DNA from: Amycolatopsis arida
GTDB taxonomy: Bacteria > Actinomycetota > Actinomycetes > Mycobacteriales > Pseudonocardiaceae
Reading direction: 5' to 3'
DNA: 64,000 nt
Assembly: GCF_900115565.1 (NCBI RefSeq)
Contig: NZ_FOWW01000003.1
Span: 620,001 to 684,000 of the forward strand
Of the stretch, positions 9,289 to 17,667 are shown piece after piece. Under the pieces are notes generated by a model that was not told the origin of the DNA, did no database searches, and worked only from the letters and a program-made list of their open reading frames with translations. Position numbers and translations under genes: made by a program. The number at the start of each line of letters is the position of its first letter. The stretch's first letter is position 1.

Positions 9289-9747
9289 CTAGTCGGCTGG
9301 TTGACCGGTGAGGCGCTGGGTCTGGGCGCGGAGCACCTCGACGGTGCGGGTCACGTAGTCCGCGATCACCCGCCGCTCGTGCTCGGTGTAGCCGTCGACC
9401 AGTTCGGCCATCGCCGCGGCCAGCGGGCCGAACGCCTCCGCTCTGGTGTCCGCCTCCGCCTCGGTCACGCTGATCAGCACCCGGCGACGGTCGGCGAGAT
9501 CCGGCTCCCTGCGGACCAGGCCGGCCCGTTCCAGCCGGTCGACCATCCCGGTCACCGCGCCCGGCGTCAGCCCAACCTCCTCGGCCAGTTGGCCGGCCGA
9601 CAGCGGTCCGTTCCGGGCGATGACCGCCAGCGCACGCTGGTCGCCGGCGCTCACCCCGAGCCGGGCGCCCATCGCCTCGTGAAACATCACCACCGCGGTG
9701 CTCAGCTCGCGGCCCAGTTCCGCGCCCGACACCTCGCTGTTTCGCAC
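9289..9747 (-). CDS. MarR-family transcriptional regulator
   Basis: 152-residue winged-helix regulator. The DNA-binding core is at about residues 35-105: LSAGQLAEEVGLTPGAVTGM forms the helix-turn-helix, and REPDLADRRRVLISVTEAE the wing. N- and C-terminal helices form the dimer interface. The start is GTG at 9747, about 28 bases downstream of a perfect TATAAT on its own strand. It is divergent from a membrane protein gene 65 bases away, so autorepression and control of that neighbour are likely; the ligand is unknown. Confidence 0.92.
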   Translation of the reverse strand: MRNSEVSGAELGRELSTAVVMFHEAMGARLGVSAGDQRALAVIARNGPLSAGQLAEEVGLTPGAVTGMVDRLERAGLVRREPDLADRRRVLISVTEAEADTRAEAFGPLAAAMAELVDGYTEHERRVIADYVTRTVEVLRAQTQRLTGQPAD

Positions 9748-9812
9748 GCGGTCACTTTACCAGGCGGGAAATTTTATTATAGTGAACTAAACTAGCCTGA
9801 GGAGTGTTGGCG
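9748..9812. promoter_or_regulatory. Overlapping divergent promoters of marR and the membrane-protein gene
   Basis: A short AT-rich island in an otherwise GC-rich background. On the - strand TATAAT (9781-9776) fits a -10 for marR. On the + strand TATTAT (9775-9780) fits a -10 for the neighbour, so the two elements overlap. TAGT-GA-ACTA (9780-9789) and nearby AACTAAACTAG supply a short inverted repeat that a MarR dimer could use. AGGAG at 9800-9804 is the ribosome site of the + gene. Confidence 0.6.
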
Positions 9813-10352
9813 ATGGCCGAGACGACACCGCGCGACGAACTACGCCTGGCACTCGACGTGCCCCGCTGGGCCTGGCGGTGCTACCGCCGGCATCTCCCGC
9901 TCATCGCCGGGCTCTCGCTGGTGCCCTCGGTGCAGCGGCTCCTCACCGTCCGCTGGGGCGAGCACCTGCCACATGCCCTGGCACTGGGCTCGGAGATCGT
10001 GGTCACCGGCACCCGGCTCGTCCTGCTCCTGCTGCTCTGGCGACTGGCCATGGCCGGCCGGCGGCCCACCTGGGCGAACGCCACCGAGTTCTGGCGGGCG
10101 CACTGGCCGAGCCAGCTGATCCAGGCCGGCCTGCTCTCGCTGGCGTTCCTGACCTTCGACGTCGTGGCCGAGCGGCTGGTCGGCGCCCTGCTGCCGGAGC
10201 CGGCCCGGCCCACCTACCTGGCCGTGCTGCTCTTCGTGAAGAACCCGACGGTCATCGCCTTCACGTTCGTGTGGTGGATCGGCATCCTCCGCCAGGTGCT
10301 CACCCGGGAGGAGCCGGCTACAGCCGCGCCCCGCTCGGCTCCGCGGTCGTGA
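9813..10352 (+). CDS. Membrane protein of unknown function, divergent from marR
   Basis: 179 residues with about four hydrophobic segments (near 30-48, 60-78, 105-125 and 140-160). No family motif is recognised. ATG 9813 is preferred over GTG 9804 because the ribosome site GAGGAG lies 8 bases before it. The promoter overlaps that of the MarR regulator, so the likely role is a MarR-controlled efflux or envelope accessory function. The C-terminus ends convergently with the GNAT gene, overlapping it by 35 bases. Confidence 0.75.
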   Translation: MAETTPRDELRLALDVPRWAWRCYRRHLPLIAGLSLVPSVQRLLTVRWGEHLPHALALGSEIVVTGTRLVLLLLLWRLAMAGRRPTWANATEFWRAHWPSQLIQAGLLSLAFLTFDVVAERLVGALLPEPARPTYLAVLLFVKNPTVIAFTFVWWIGILRQVLTREEPATAAPRSAPRS

Positions 10353-10962
10353 CGCTCACCGTCACCTGGCCGAGCAGTTTCTCCAGCGCCGCCTCGACGT
10401 CCTCCTTCCAGGAGATCGCCGAGCGCAACTCCAACCGCAGTCGCGGCCAGCGGGGATGCGGCCGGACGGTCTTGAACCCGACGCTTCGCAGGAACGCCGC
10501 CGGCAGCACGCACCGGTGCTCGTCGGACTCGGTCTCCGGCTCGGTGTCGCCGAACGCCTCGATCGCCCGCACCCCGCGCCGGGTCAGGTCCTTGGCCACC
10601 GCCTGCACCAGCACCCGGCCGATCCCCCCGCCGCGGAACTCCGGCAGCACGTGGAACGAGGTCAGCAGCACCGCGTCCGCGCTCGGCGGGGACGTGGGGA
10701 ACGCCGCCGCCCTCGGCACCGCGCTCGGCGGGGCGTACAGCACGAACCCGATCGGCAGGCTCTGGCTGTAGATGATCCGTCCGCACGATCCCCACTCGAG
10801 CAGGACGGCCGACACCCAGGCCTCCTTCTCGACCTCGGTCTCGCCGAACTCCTCCGCCTGCACCCGCAGGTGCGGGGCGAGCTCCCAGTACACGCATCGC
10901 CGGCAGTGCCGCGGCAGCTGCTCCAGGTTGTCCAGCGTGACGCCCACAACGCGTCGCGACAC
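10318..10962 (-). CDS. GNAT-family N-acetyltransferase (Rv3916c position)
   Basis: 214-residue protein with an acetyl-CoA binding motif (PEFRGGGIGRVLV, about residues 130-142) of the GNAT fold. The N-terminus carries a Cys-rich HCRRCVYWE motif. GTG 10962 is chosen because GGGGAGGA lies 5 bases upstream; the open frame upstream has no similarity. It occupies the place of Rv3916c, a conserved neighbour of parB whose substrate is unknown. Its 3' end overlaps the convergent membrane-protein gene by 35 bases. Confidence 0.85.
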   Translation of the reverse strand: MSRRVVGVTLDNLEQLPRHCRRCVYWELAPHLRVQAEEFGETEVEKEAWVSAVLLEWGSCGRIIYSQSLPIGFVLYAPPSAVPRAAAFPTSPPSADAVLLTSFHVLPEFRGGGIGRVLVQAVAKDLTRRGVRAIEAFGDTEPETESDEHRCVLPAAFLRSVGFKTVRPHPRWPRLRLELRSAISWKEDVEAALEKLLGQVTVSVTTAEPSGARL

Positions 10963-11130
10963 CCGTCCTCCCCGGCTTGGTTCGATTTGCGCGAGCGTGA
11001 ACTCGCCCGGCGACCACCCGCGGACAGGCGGGACCGCGACACAGGCGAACGACCCAAGTCGAGGATAGGCCGGTGTGAGAAGCGTCGAAAGAGCGGGAGC
11101 CCCTTCGAGGCCCCCGTTACACTCGATGGA

Positions 11131-11146
11131 TCTACCGGCCGGTAGA
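11131..11146. promoter_or_regulatory. 16-base palindrome before the aminotransferase gene
   Basis: TCTACCGGCCGGTAGA is a perfect palindrome 22 bases before the aminotransferase start, in the 206-base divergent region shared with the GNAT gene. Palindromes of the ACCGGCCGGT type are common TetR-family sites, so this may be a regulator site. TACACT at 11118-11123 could be a -10 just upstream, placing the palindrome over the transcription start. Confidence 0.5.
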
Positions 11147-11168
11147 GCGCCACCCGACAGCCTGCGAA

Positions 11169-12515
11169 GTGCCCATGACTGCCCCTGGACCGCTCGAACC
11201 ACGGCCTGGCGCCCCCGCGCACCAGGCCGGCCACTCCAACCTCGACCCGCACCTCGACCGCTACGCCTCCCGCACGGCCGGCATGACGGCGTCCGAGATT
11301 CGGGCGTTGTTCGCGGTGGCCAGCCGGCCGGAGGTCGTCTCGCTCGCCGGGGGCATGCCCAACCTGGCCGCGCTGCCGCTGGACTCGCTGTCCACGCAGG
11401 TCGCCGAGCTCGTCGCGGAGGACGGCCTGGTCGCGCTGCAGTACGGCTCCGCGCACGGCGTGCCGGTGCTGCGCGAGCAGATCTGCGAGGTGATGGCGCT
11501 CGAGGGCATCTCGGCCCACCCGGACGACATCGTGGTGACCGTCGGCTCCCAGATGGGCCTGGACATGGTCACCCGGCTGTTCTGCGACCCCGGTGACGTG
11601 GTGATCGCCGAGGGGCCGTCGTACGTGGGCGCGCTCGGCTCGTTCGCCGCATACCAGGCCCAGGTCGTGCACGTCGCCATGGACGACGACGGGCTGGTGC
11701 CGGCCACGCTCGACGAGGCGATCATTCGGGTGAAGAGCGAGGGTCGCCGGGTCAAGTTCCTCTACACGATCCCGAACTTCCACAACCCTGCCGGCGTCAC
11801 CCTCGCCGTGCGGCGGCGGGCGGAGATTCTGGAGATCTGCGCGCGGCACGGGGTGCTCGTGGTCGAGGACAACCCGTACGGTCTGCTCGGCTTCGACGGC
11901 CAGACCTACCCGGCGCTGCGCTCGACCGACCCGGACAACGTCGTCTACCTCGGGTCGTTCTCCAAGACGTTCGCCTCCGGGCTCCGCGTCGGCTGGGTCC
12001 TCGCGCCGCACGCGGTGCGGGAGAAGCTGGTGCTGGCGGCCGAGTCGGCCACGCTGTGCCCGCCGACGTTCAACCAGCTCGTGGTGTCGCGCTACCTCGC
12101 CACGCACGACTGGAAAGGCCAGATCAAGAAGTTCCGGGAGAACTACCGGGAACGCCGCGACGCCATCCTCGGCGCGCTCGAGCAGCACCTGCCGCCCGGC
12201 TGCAGCTGGACCCGCCCGGACGGCGGCTTCTACGTCTGGGTCACCGTGCCGGAGGGCATCGACACCAAGGCCATGCTCCCGCGCGCCGTCACCGCCAGGG
12301 TCGCCTACGCCTCGGGCACCGGCTTCTACGCCGACGGGCTGGGCAGCCGGCAGATGCGGCTGTCGTACTGCTACCCCACGCCGGAGCGGATCCGCGAGGG
12401 GGTGCGCCGGCTCGCCGGTGTGCTGGAGTCCGAAATGGACCTGGTCAGGACCTTCGGTAGCGTGCACCCGCGCGCGGTGTCCGGGCCGCAGTTCCCTTCG
12501 CCGGACACCGCCTGA
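11169..12515 (+). CDS. PLP-dependent aminotransferase (class I/II, LysN/MocR-like catalytic domain)
   Basis: 448-residue fold-type I aminotransferase without the N-terminal GntR DNA-binding domain of MocR proteins. Visible signatures are the N-terminal SLAGGMPN, the aromatic/cofactor stretch VTVGSQMGLD, NFHNPAGVT, VVEDNPYGLL (Asp binds the pyridine nitrogen) and the Schiff-base lysine in GSFSKTFASGLRVGW (K266). Closest in style to 2-aminoadipate or aromatic/valine-pyruvate transaminases; the substrate cannot be read from sequence. GTG 11169 and ATG 11175 are both possible starts. The next gene, a D-Ala-D-Ala ligase, follows after 51 bases in the same direction, so a link to D-amino acid or wall metabolism is possible. 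Confidence 0.88.
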   Translation: MPMTAPGPLEPRPGAPAHQAGHSNLDPHLDRYASRTAGMTASEIRALFAVASRPEVVSLAGGMPNLAALPLDSLSTQVAELVAEDGLVALQYGSAHGVPVLREQICEVMALEGISAHPDDIVVTVGSQMGLDMVTRLFCDPGDVVIAEGPSYVGALGSFAAYQAQVVHVAMDDDGLVPATLDEAIIRVKSEGRRVKFLYTIPNFHNPAGVTLAVRRRAEILEICARHGVLVVEDNPYGLLGFDGQTYPALRSTDPDNVVYLGSFSKTFASGLRVGWVLAPHAVREKLVLAAESATLCPPTFNQLVVSRYLATHDWKGQIKKFRENYRERRDAILGALEQHLPPGCSWTRPDGGFYVWVTVPEGIDTKAMLPRAVTARVAYASGTGFYADGLGSRQMRLSYCYPTPERIREGVRRLAGVLESEMDLVRTFGSVHPRAVSGPQFPSPDTA

Positions 12516-12566
12516 CCCACGCCGTCCTCAGTGGACGGTCGACCGTTCGTCGAAGGAGTTGTCGGG

Positions 12567-13517
12567 GTGACCGAACGTACCGTTGCCGTGCTCGCCGGCG
12601 GGCTGTCCCACGAGCGCGACGTGTCCCTGCGCTCAGGTCGCCGGTTGTCCGCGGCACTGCGCGGCGTCGGGCTCACCGTCGAGGAGTGGGACACCGACGC
12701 CGAGCTGCTCGGCCGCCTGCGCGACCACCGGCCCGACGCGGCGGTGGTGGCGCTGCACGGCGGCGAGGGCGAGAACGGCTCGGTGCAGACCGTGCTGGAG
12801 ATGTTGGGCGTGCCCTACGTCGGCACCACGTCGCAAGGCTGCCGGCGGGCGTGGGACAAGCCGACTGCCAAGGCGCTCGTGGCGCAGGCGGACTTCCCCA
12901 CCCCGGAGTGGGTGGTGCTGCCGCACAGCACGTTCCGTGAGCTCGGCGCGCAGGCGGTGCTGGACGCCATGGTCGACCGGCTCGGCCTCCCGCTGATCCT
13001 GAAGCCGGACCAGGGTGGCTCCGCGCTCGGCACGCAGGTGGTGCGGGACGCGGCCGAGCTGCCGGCCGCGATGGTGGGCTGCTTCGCCTACGGCGACACC
13101 GTGCTCGCCGAGCGGTTCGTCGAGGGGGTCGAGGTGGCCGTGACGGTCGTCGAGAGGGAGGGCGGCCCCGAGGCACTGCCCGCGGTGGAGATCGTGCCGG
13201 AGAGCGGCGTGTACGACTACACCGCCCGGTACACCGCCGGGCTGACCGACTTCTTCACCCCGGCCCGGCTGGACCCGTCCGCGGCGAAGTCGGTCGCGGA
13301 GCTCGCCGTCGGCGCCCACCGGGTGCTGGGGCTGCGGGACATCTCCCGGACCGACGCGGTGGTCGCCGCGGACGGGACGGTGTACTTCCTCGAGGTCAAC
13401 CTGTCGCCCGGACTGACGGAGACGTCGACGGTCCCGATGGCGGTCGAGGCCTCCGGCACGTCGCTCGGCGCGGTGTTCGCCGACCTTGTCGTCCGCGCCC
13501 TGCGTCGGGGCAACTAG
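12567..13517 (+). CDS. ddl: D-alanine--D-alanine ligase (ATP-grasp)
   Basis: 316-residue ATP-grasp enzyme that joins two D-Ala for the peptidoglycan stem. Motifs visible: AVLAGGLSHERDVSLRSG at the N-terminus, ALHGGEGENGSVQ, the ATP-binding LILKPDQGGSALGTQ, and the metal/substrate motif FLEVNLSPGLTETSTVP. GTG 12567 has GAAGGAG 8 bases upstream. A separate Ddl acting in the main murein pathway is usual elsewhere in such genomes, so this may be a second paralogue; the Ddl family call is firm, the exact substrate less so. Confidence 0.88.
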   Translation: MTERTVAVLAGGLSHERDVSLRSGRRLSAALRGVGLTVEEWDTDAELLGRLRDHRPDAAVVALHGGEGENGSVQTVLEMLGVPYVGTTSQGCRRAWDKPTAKALVAQADFPTPEWVVLPHSTFRELGAQAVLDAMVDRLGLPLILKPDQGGSALGTQVVRDAAELPAAMVGCFAYGDTVLAERFVEGVEVAVTVVEREGGPEALPAVEIVPESGVYDYTARYTAGLTDFFTPARLDPSAAKSVAELAVGAHRVLGLRDISRTDAVVAADGTVYFLEVNLSPGLTETSTVPMAVEASGTSLGAVFADLVVRALRRGN

Positions 13518-13550
13518 CCGATCGAGCCGGCGGCGCACGCCGAGCCACCA

Positions 13551-13979
13551 CTACGTCGCGGACTCGGTCCCCGCCCACAGCTGGTCGAGCAGTTCCCGGA
13601 ACTCCGGGGTGACCGCCGGCCCGAAGTCGTCGACCTCGTACAGCGGCCGGAGCTCCAGCTCGACCTCACCCCCGCCGTCGAGCGTCGGCCACCGCCGAAG
13701 CCACTCGATCGCCTCGTCCTCGGACTCGACCTCGATGACCGAGAACCCGGCGATCAGTTCCTTCGTCTCCGTGAACGGACCGTCGAGCACCGTCGGCCTC
13801 CCGCGGGAGAACTTGATCCGGATCCCGGCCGAGCTCGGCTTCAACCCCGCGCCGGCCCGCAGCACGCCGGCACGCGCCATCTCCGACTGGTACTCGGTCA
13901 TGGCGGCGAGAAGCTCGGGCTCGGGCGGTTCGCCGGCCTCGGTCCGCTCGTCGGCCTTCCTCAGGACGATGAAGCGCAT
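13551..13979 (-). CDS. YciI/DGPF-domain protein
   Basis: 142-residue protein of the YCII (DGPF) family, dimeric alpha-beta barrel proteins often linked to ECF sigma factors. The DGPF motif is present in VLDGPFTETKELIAGF. ATG 13979 has AAAGGAGA 8 bases upstream. A promoter-like motif TGTCGA-N17-CGAC lies 55-81 bases upstream and matches the motif between the ECF42 operon and its divergent neighbour near 35.66 kb, suggesting control by that sigma factor from a distance. The gene is convergent with ddl, 33 bases apart. Biochemical role unknown. Confidence 0.88.
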   Translation of the reverse strand: MRFIVLRKADERTEAGEPPEPELLAAMTEYQSEMARAGVLRAGAGLKPSSAGIRIKFSRGRPTVLDGPFTETKELIAGFSVIEVESEDEAIEWLRRWPTLDGGGEVELELRPLYEVDDFGPAVTPEFRELLDQLWAGTESAT

Positions 13980-14033
13980 ACGGCAGCTCTCCTTTCCGGT
14001 TGGCGGAGCGGCTCGCGGCCCCGCTACCGTCCC

Positions 14034-14060
14034 GTCGAACGAGAAGCCGCCATATCGACA
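14034..14060 (-). promoter_or_regulatory. Predicted ECF42-type promoter of the YciI gene
   Basis: On the - strand TGTCGA (14060-14055) is followed by exactly 17 bases and CGAC (14037-14034). As I recall the ECF42 group motif, it is TGTCGA for -35 and CGA/TC for -10. The implied leader is about 45-50 bases with a clear ribosome site. The same spacing occurs twice at 35660-35687 next to the window's ECF42 gene. Confidence 0.6.
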
Positions 14061-14148
14061 CGTCGTCCCGAGATCCCCAGCCGACTACCAGTGGTCACCA
14101 GGACGGAGCGCGGAGCAATCATCACCGTGACGAAACGGCCCGGTGTGA

Positions 14149-15150
14149 TCACTCCTCGATATTTACTGTCCGATTTGTCTGCTTCGGGTCCATGATCGCC
14201 ACGATCCGCTCCAGATCGTCGACCGAGCCGAACTCGACCACGATCCGCCCCTTCCGCCGGCCGAGGTCGACCTTCACCCGGGTGTCGAACGTGTCGGAGA
14301 GCCGCTCGGCGAGGTCCTGCAACCCCGGCGCCTGGACGGGTTTGCGGGTGGCGGCCTTGGCCTTCGGTTTGGTCTCCCCCTTGCTGAGGGTCACCGCCTC
14401 CTCGGTGGCCCGGACGGACAACCCTTCGGCGACGATCCGCGCGGCGAGCTCCTCCTGAGCCTCCGGTGAGTCGAGCGAGAGCAGCGCCCTGGCATGTCCG
14501 GCGGACAGCACGCCCGCCGCCACCCGGCGTTGCACGGGAAGCGGGAGCCTCAGCAGCCGGATGGTGTTGGTGATGACCGGCCGACTCCGGCCGATCCTGG
14601 CGGCCAGCTCCTCGTGCGTCACCTCGAACTCGTCCAACAGCTGCTGGTAGGCGGCCGCCTCCTCGAGCGGGTTCAGCTGCACCCGGTGGATGTTCTCCAG
14701 CAGGGCGTCGCGCAGCATCGCCTCGTCGGCGGTCTGCCGCACGATCGCCGGGATCTCGGTGAGCCCGGCCTGCTGCGCGGCCCGCAACCGCCGCTCGCCC
14801 ATGACCAGCTCGTACTCGTCGTCGGGCAGCTGCCGGACGACGATCGGCTGCATGAGGCCGAACTCGCGGATCGAGTGCTCCAGCTCGGCGAGCGCCTCCT
14901 CGTCGAAGACCTGCCGGGGCTGCCTGGGATTCGGCTTGATGGCGGCGACCGGCACCTCGCGGTAGACCGCGCCGGCCACCTCGCCGCCGTCAGGCTTCAC
15001 CTCGCCGTTGGCCGCGAACCGCTCCTTGTCCCCGGCCCGCGTCGCCGCTCCCAGCGGGACCTCCGCCTTCGCGACCCCCTCACCGTTCACCGGTCCGGTG
15101 GGGATCAACGCCGCCAATCCCCGCCCGAGGCCGCCCCTGCGTTCGCTCAT
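14149..15150 (-). CDS. parB: Chromosome partitioning protein ParB
   Basis: 333-residue CTP-dependent DNA clamp that loads at parS and organises the origin. Residues ~1-65 are a variable tail beginning [12 protein letters not shown], the ParA-stimulating arginine patch. The N-domain holds the CTP-binding [12 protein letters not shown]. The helix-turn-helix ([18 protein letters not shown]) reads parS, and the C-terminal ~60 residues form the dimer domain. The start overlaps the parA stop by 4 bases (parA ends at 15147), so the two are co-translated. Three parS sites lie just upstream of parA and rsmG. Confidence 0.97.
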   Translation of the reverse strand: MSERRGGLGRGLAALIPTGPVNGEGVAKAEVPLGAATRAGDKERFAANGEVKPDGGEVAGAVYREVPVAAIKPNPRQPRQVFDEEALAELEHSIREFGLMQPIVVRQLPDDEYELVMGERRLRAAQQAGLTEIPAIVRQTADEAMLRDALLENIHRVQLNPLEEAAAYQQLLDEFEVTHEELAARIGRSRPVITNTIRLLRLPLPVQRRVAAGVLSAGHARALLSLDSPEAQEELAARIVAEGLSVRATEEAVTLSKGETKPKAKAATRKPVQAPGLQDLAERLSDTFDTRVKVDLGRRKGRIVVEFGSVDDLERIVAIMDPKQTNRTVNIEE

Positions 15151-16073
15151 CCTCGGCCCTCCTGGTTCTCCGCCGCACCACGCTCCGCCACCTCACGGGC
15201 GGCGTCGAGATAGCTCATCGCGCCCCGGGAGCCCGGGTCGTAGGCCAACACGGTCTGCCCGTAGCCGGGGGCCTCCGACACCTTCACGCTCCGTGGGATC
15301 ACCGTCTTCAGGACGACCTCACCGAAGTGCCGGCGGACCTCCTGGGTCACCTGGTCGGCGAGCTTGGTCCTGCCGTCGTACATGGTGAGCAGGATGGTCG
15401 ACACCGACAGCTCGCGGTTGAGGTGTTGCTGGACGAGCTCGATGTTGCTGAGCAGCTGCCCGAGACCCTCCAGCGCGTAGTACTCGCACTGGATGGGGAT
15501 CAGTACCTCACGCGCCGCCACGAGCGCGTTCACCGTGAGCAGGCCGAGTGACGGCGGGCAGTCGACGAAGACGTAGTCGACGCCGAGCTGGTCGAGGGCG
15601 TGATCGGAGAGCGCCTCCTTGAGCCGCGCCTCCCGGGACTGCATGGACACCAGCTCGATCTCCGAGCCGGCGAGGTCGATCGTCGCCGGCACGCAGAGCA
15701 GATTGGGGGACTGCTCACTGACCGCCGCGGCATCCACCAGCGACACCTCGCCGAGCAACATCTCGTAGACCGAGGGGGTGCCGGAGCGGTGCTCCACGTT
15801 GAGCGCGGTGCTCGCGTTGCCCTGCGGGTCGAGGTCGATGACGAGCGTCTTGAGGCCGTGCAGCGCCAAGCCGGCGGCGAGGTTCACCGCGCTGGTCGTC
15901 TTGCCGACCCCGCCCTTCTGATTCGCGACCGTCAGGACGCGGCGACGCCTCGGGCGGGGAAGCTGGTAGTCCGGGTGCAGAACGCGCGCCGCGCGTTCCG
16001 CCTCTTCCGCGATCGGTGTCCAGCCCAGGTCGTGGCTCGTGCTCAGCGAGTCCTGCGGGGATGGGAAATTCAC
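15147..16073 (-). CDS. parA: Chromosome partitioning ATPase ParA
   Basis: 308-residue Walker-type ATPase that moves ParB-bound origins. The deviant Walker A KGGVGKTT is at residues 53-60, followed by switch I ([14 protein letters not shown]) and Walker B ([11 protein letters not shown]). A ~44-residue N-terminal extension precedes the core, as is usual in actinobacterial ParA. The start is GTG 16073 with AAGGAGG about 10 bases upstream. It heads the parA-parB pair and lies just downstream of a parS-like site. Confidence 0.97.
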   Translation of the reverse strand: MNFPSPQDSLSTSHDLGWTPIAEEAERAARVLHPDYQLPRPRRRRVLTVANQKGGVGKTTSAVNLAAGLALHGLKTLVIDLDPQGNASTALNVEHRSGTPSVYEMLLGEVSLVDAAAVSEQSPNLLCVPATIDLAGSEIELVSMQSREARLKEALSDHALDQLGVDYVFVDCPPSLGLLTVNALVAAREVLIPIQCEYYALEGLGQLLSNIELVQQHLNRELSVSTILLTMYDGRTKLADQVTQEVRRHFGEVVLKTVIPRSVKVSEAPGYGQTVLAYDPGSRGAMSYLDAAREVAERGAAENQEGRG

Positions 16074-16125
16074 CGGGCGCTACGCCTCCTTAGTCGGGGT
16101 GTCTCGGTCGCGCGGCAGGCGCGCG

Positions 16126-16139
16126 GTTTCACGTGGAAC
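16126..16139. promoter_or_regulatory. parS: parS site (one mismatch) upstream of parA
   Basis: GTTTCACGTGGAAC matches the bacterial parS core GTTTCACGTGAAAC at 13 of 14 positions. It lies between parA and rsmG, where parS sites commonly occur, and should be bound by the ParB encoded next to it. Confidence 0.88.
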
Positions 16140-16141
16140 AT

Positions 16142-16810
16142 TCATCGCTCCTTCTGCTTGCGGTGCCCCACCCGATGAATCTCGACCACGGTGGTGGGCG
16201 TGACGAGAAGGTCCGTCCCGCACCGCAGCACGGTCGGAGTGGAGCCACCGACACGGCGGACGGCGTCCCGATCCCGGGCCACTTCCTCCGCGGCGGTCGC
16301 ACCCTTCAACGCCAGCAGGACACCAGACGGGCGGAGCAACGGAAGGCACCACATCGCGAGGCGGGCCAGGGGAGCGACGGCACGAGCCGTCACGACGTCC
16401 GCTCCCGCGAGGCGGCTCCGAACGGCGCGCTCCTCGGCCCGGCCACGCAGAACGACGACCGAGAGGTCCAGCGTCGCCGCCACCTCGGCCAACCAGTCCA
16501 CCCGGCGCGCCATCGGCTCCAGGAGAACGATATCGAGGTCGGGGCGAGCAATCGCCAGCGGCACACCGGGAAGGCCGGCGCCGGAGCCCACGTCCACCAC
16601 GCGCGCGTTCACCGGTACCCGCTCGCTCAGCACGGCCGAGTTCAGCACGTGCCGATCCCACAGCCGGTCGACCTCGCGAGGCCCGATCAGTCCCCGCTCG
16701 ACGCCGTGCCGGGCGAGCAGGTCGACGTACCGCTCGGCCAGCGGAAGGCGCGCGCCGAACACGGCGCTCGCCGCCGGCGGGGCGGCGGTGTCGACGTCGT
16801 CCAAGGCCAC
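16142..16810 (-). CDS. rsmG: 16S rRNA (guanine527-N7)-methyltransferase RsmG (GidB)
   Basis: 222-residue SAM-dependent methyltransferase that methylates G527 of 16S rRNA. The SAM-binding motif VVDVGSGAGLPGVPLAI is near residues 72-88; WDRHVLNSAVL upstream and VTARAVAPL downstream are family hallmarks. GTG 16810 is preferred over TTG 16813 because GAGGAG lies 7 bases upstream. Loss of this enzyme gives low-level streptomycin resistance in several bacteria. It is followed after a short gap by parA on the same strand and separated from jag by a hairpin and two parS sites. Confidence 0.95.
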   Translation of the reverse strand: MALDDVDTAAPPAASAVFGARLPLAERYVDLLARHGVERGLIGPREVDRLWDRHVLNSAVLSERVPVNARVVDVGSGAGLPGVPLAIARPDLDIVLLEPMARRVDWLAEVAATLDLSVVVLRGRAEERAVRSRLAGADVVTARAVAPLARLAMWCLPLLRPSGVLLALKGATAAEEVARDRDAVRRVGGSTPTVLRCGTDLLVTPTTVVEIHRVGHRKQKER

Positions 16811-16872
16811 CAATCACTCCTCGCGTCTCGGTCGAGGGTCGCGACCGCCGGCCCGAGGCGGCGGTCGCGCGA

Positions 16873-16886
16873 GTTTCACGTGAAAC
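16873..16886. promoter_or_regulatory. parS: parS site, perfect consensus
   Basis: GTTTCACGTGAAAC, a perfect 14-base palindrome identical to the consensus parS core, in the jag-rsmG intergenic region. Confidence 0.95.
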
Positions 16887-16981
16887 CGACTGCGTCCGAT
16901 TGTCCCGGAAGAGCGCCGCAATTCCGGGCGACAGACCGCAAGTGTGGACAACTCCACTGCGTGAGCGGACACCGGGTGCCG

Positions 16982-16995
16982 GTTTCACGTGAAAC
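16982..16995. promoter_or_regulatory. parS: parS site, perfect consensus
   Basis: A second perfect GTTTCACGTGAAAC, 109 bases from the previous site. Together with the site at 16126 it gives a cluster of three within 870 bases, about 5-6 kb from oriC. Confidence 0.95.
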
Positions 16996-17009
16996 GCGCC
17001 GGAACGACG

Positions 17010-17045
17010 AAGCGCGGCCCACCGGAGTTCCGGTAGGCCGCGCTT
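17010..17045 (-). terminator. Hairpin terminator after jag
   Basis: AAGCGCGGCC (17010-17019) pairs with GGCCGCGCTT (17036-17045), and inside it ACCGGA pairs with TCCGGT. The hairpin starts 22 bases after the jag stop. It separates the yidC-jag transcript from rsmG-parA-parB. There is no long T run. Confidence 0.7.
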
Positions 17046-17067
17046 CCCGTCAACGCGATCCGATCCG

Positions 17068-17640
17068 CTACGACTGCGGGAACACCACCACGCGCCGCTT
17101 CGGGTCCTCGCCCTCGCTCTCGCTGTGCACGCCGTCGATCGACGCCACGGCGTCGTGCACCACCTTGCGCTCGAACGGGCTCATCGGCTGCAGCCGCACC
17201 CGCTCACCGGTGGACAGCACCGTCTCCGCCGTCGAGCGCCCGAGCTCCCGCAACTCCTCCCGGCGCGCCGCCCGCCACCCGGCGATGTCGAGCATCAAGC
17301 GGCTGCGCGTTCCAGTCTCCTGCTGCACGGCGAGCCGGGTGAGCTCCTGCAGCGCCTCCAGGACGCTACCCCGCGGGCCCACCAGCTTCTCCAGGTCGTC
17401 CCCGCCGTCGATGCTGACCACCGCCCGGCCAGCCTCCACGTCCAGGTCGATGTCACCGTCGTAGTCCAGCAGGTCCAGCAGGCGCTCCAGGTAGTCCCCG
17501 GCGATGTCGCCCTCCCGGACCAACAGGTCCTCCGAGTCCGTCGCCGACGTCTCGACCTCCTCGTCCGCGCCGGCAGTGTCCGCTGGTTCCGTCACTGCCT
17601 CGTCCCGTTCGGCGTCGACCGCCTCGACCGTCTCCGACAT
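17068..17640 (-). CDS. jag: Jag/KhpB, KH-R3H RNA-binding protein
   Basis: 190-residue RNA-binding protein encoded beside yidC in most Gram-positive bacteria. An acidic N-terminus (~1-50) precedes a KH domain (about 65-125; EKLVGPRGSVLEALQEL contains the GxxG-type loop) and an R3H domain (about 130-190; SPFERKVVHDAVA, then PKRRVVVFP). The Jag_N domain of Firmicutes is replaced by the acidic tail. It is likely a post-transcriptional regulator tied to cell growth. Confidence 0.93.
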   Translation of the reverse strand: MSETVEAVDAERDEAVTEPADTAGADEEVETSATDSEDLLVREGDIAGDYLERLLDLLDYDGDIDLDVEAGRAVVSIDGGDDLEKLVGPRGSVLEALQELTRLAVQQETGTRSRLMLDIAGWRAARREELRELGRSTAETVLSTGERVRLQPMSPFERKVVHDAVASIDGVHSESEGEDPKRRVVVFPQS

Positions 17641-17667
17641 GTTTCTCCTCTCCCAGGCCCGGGGGCG

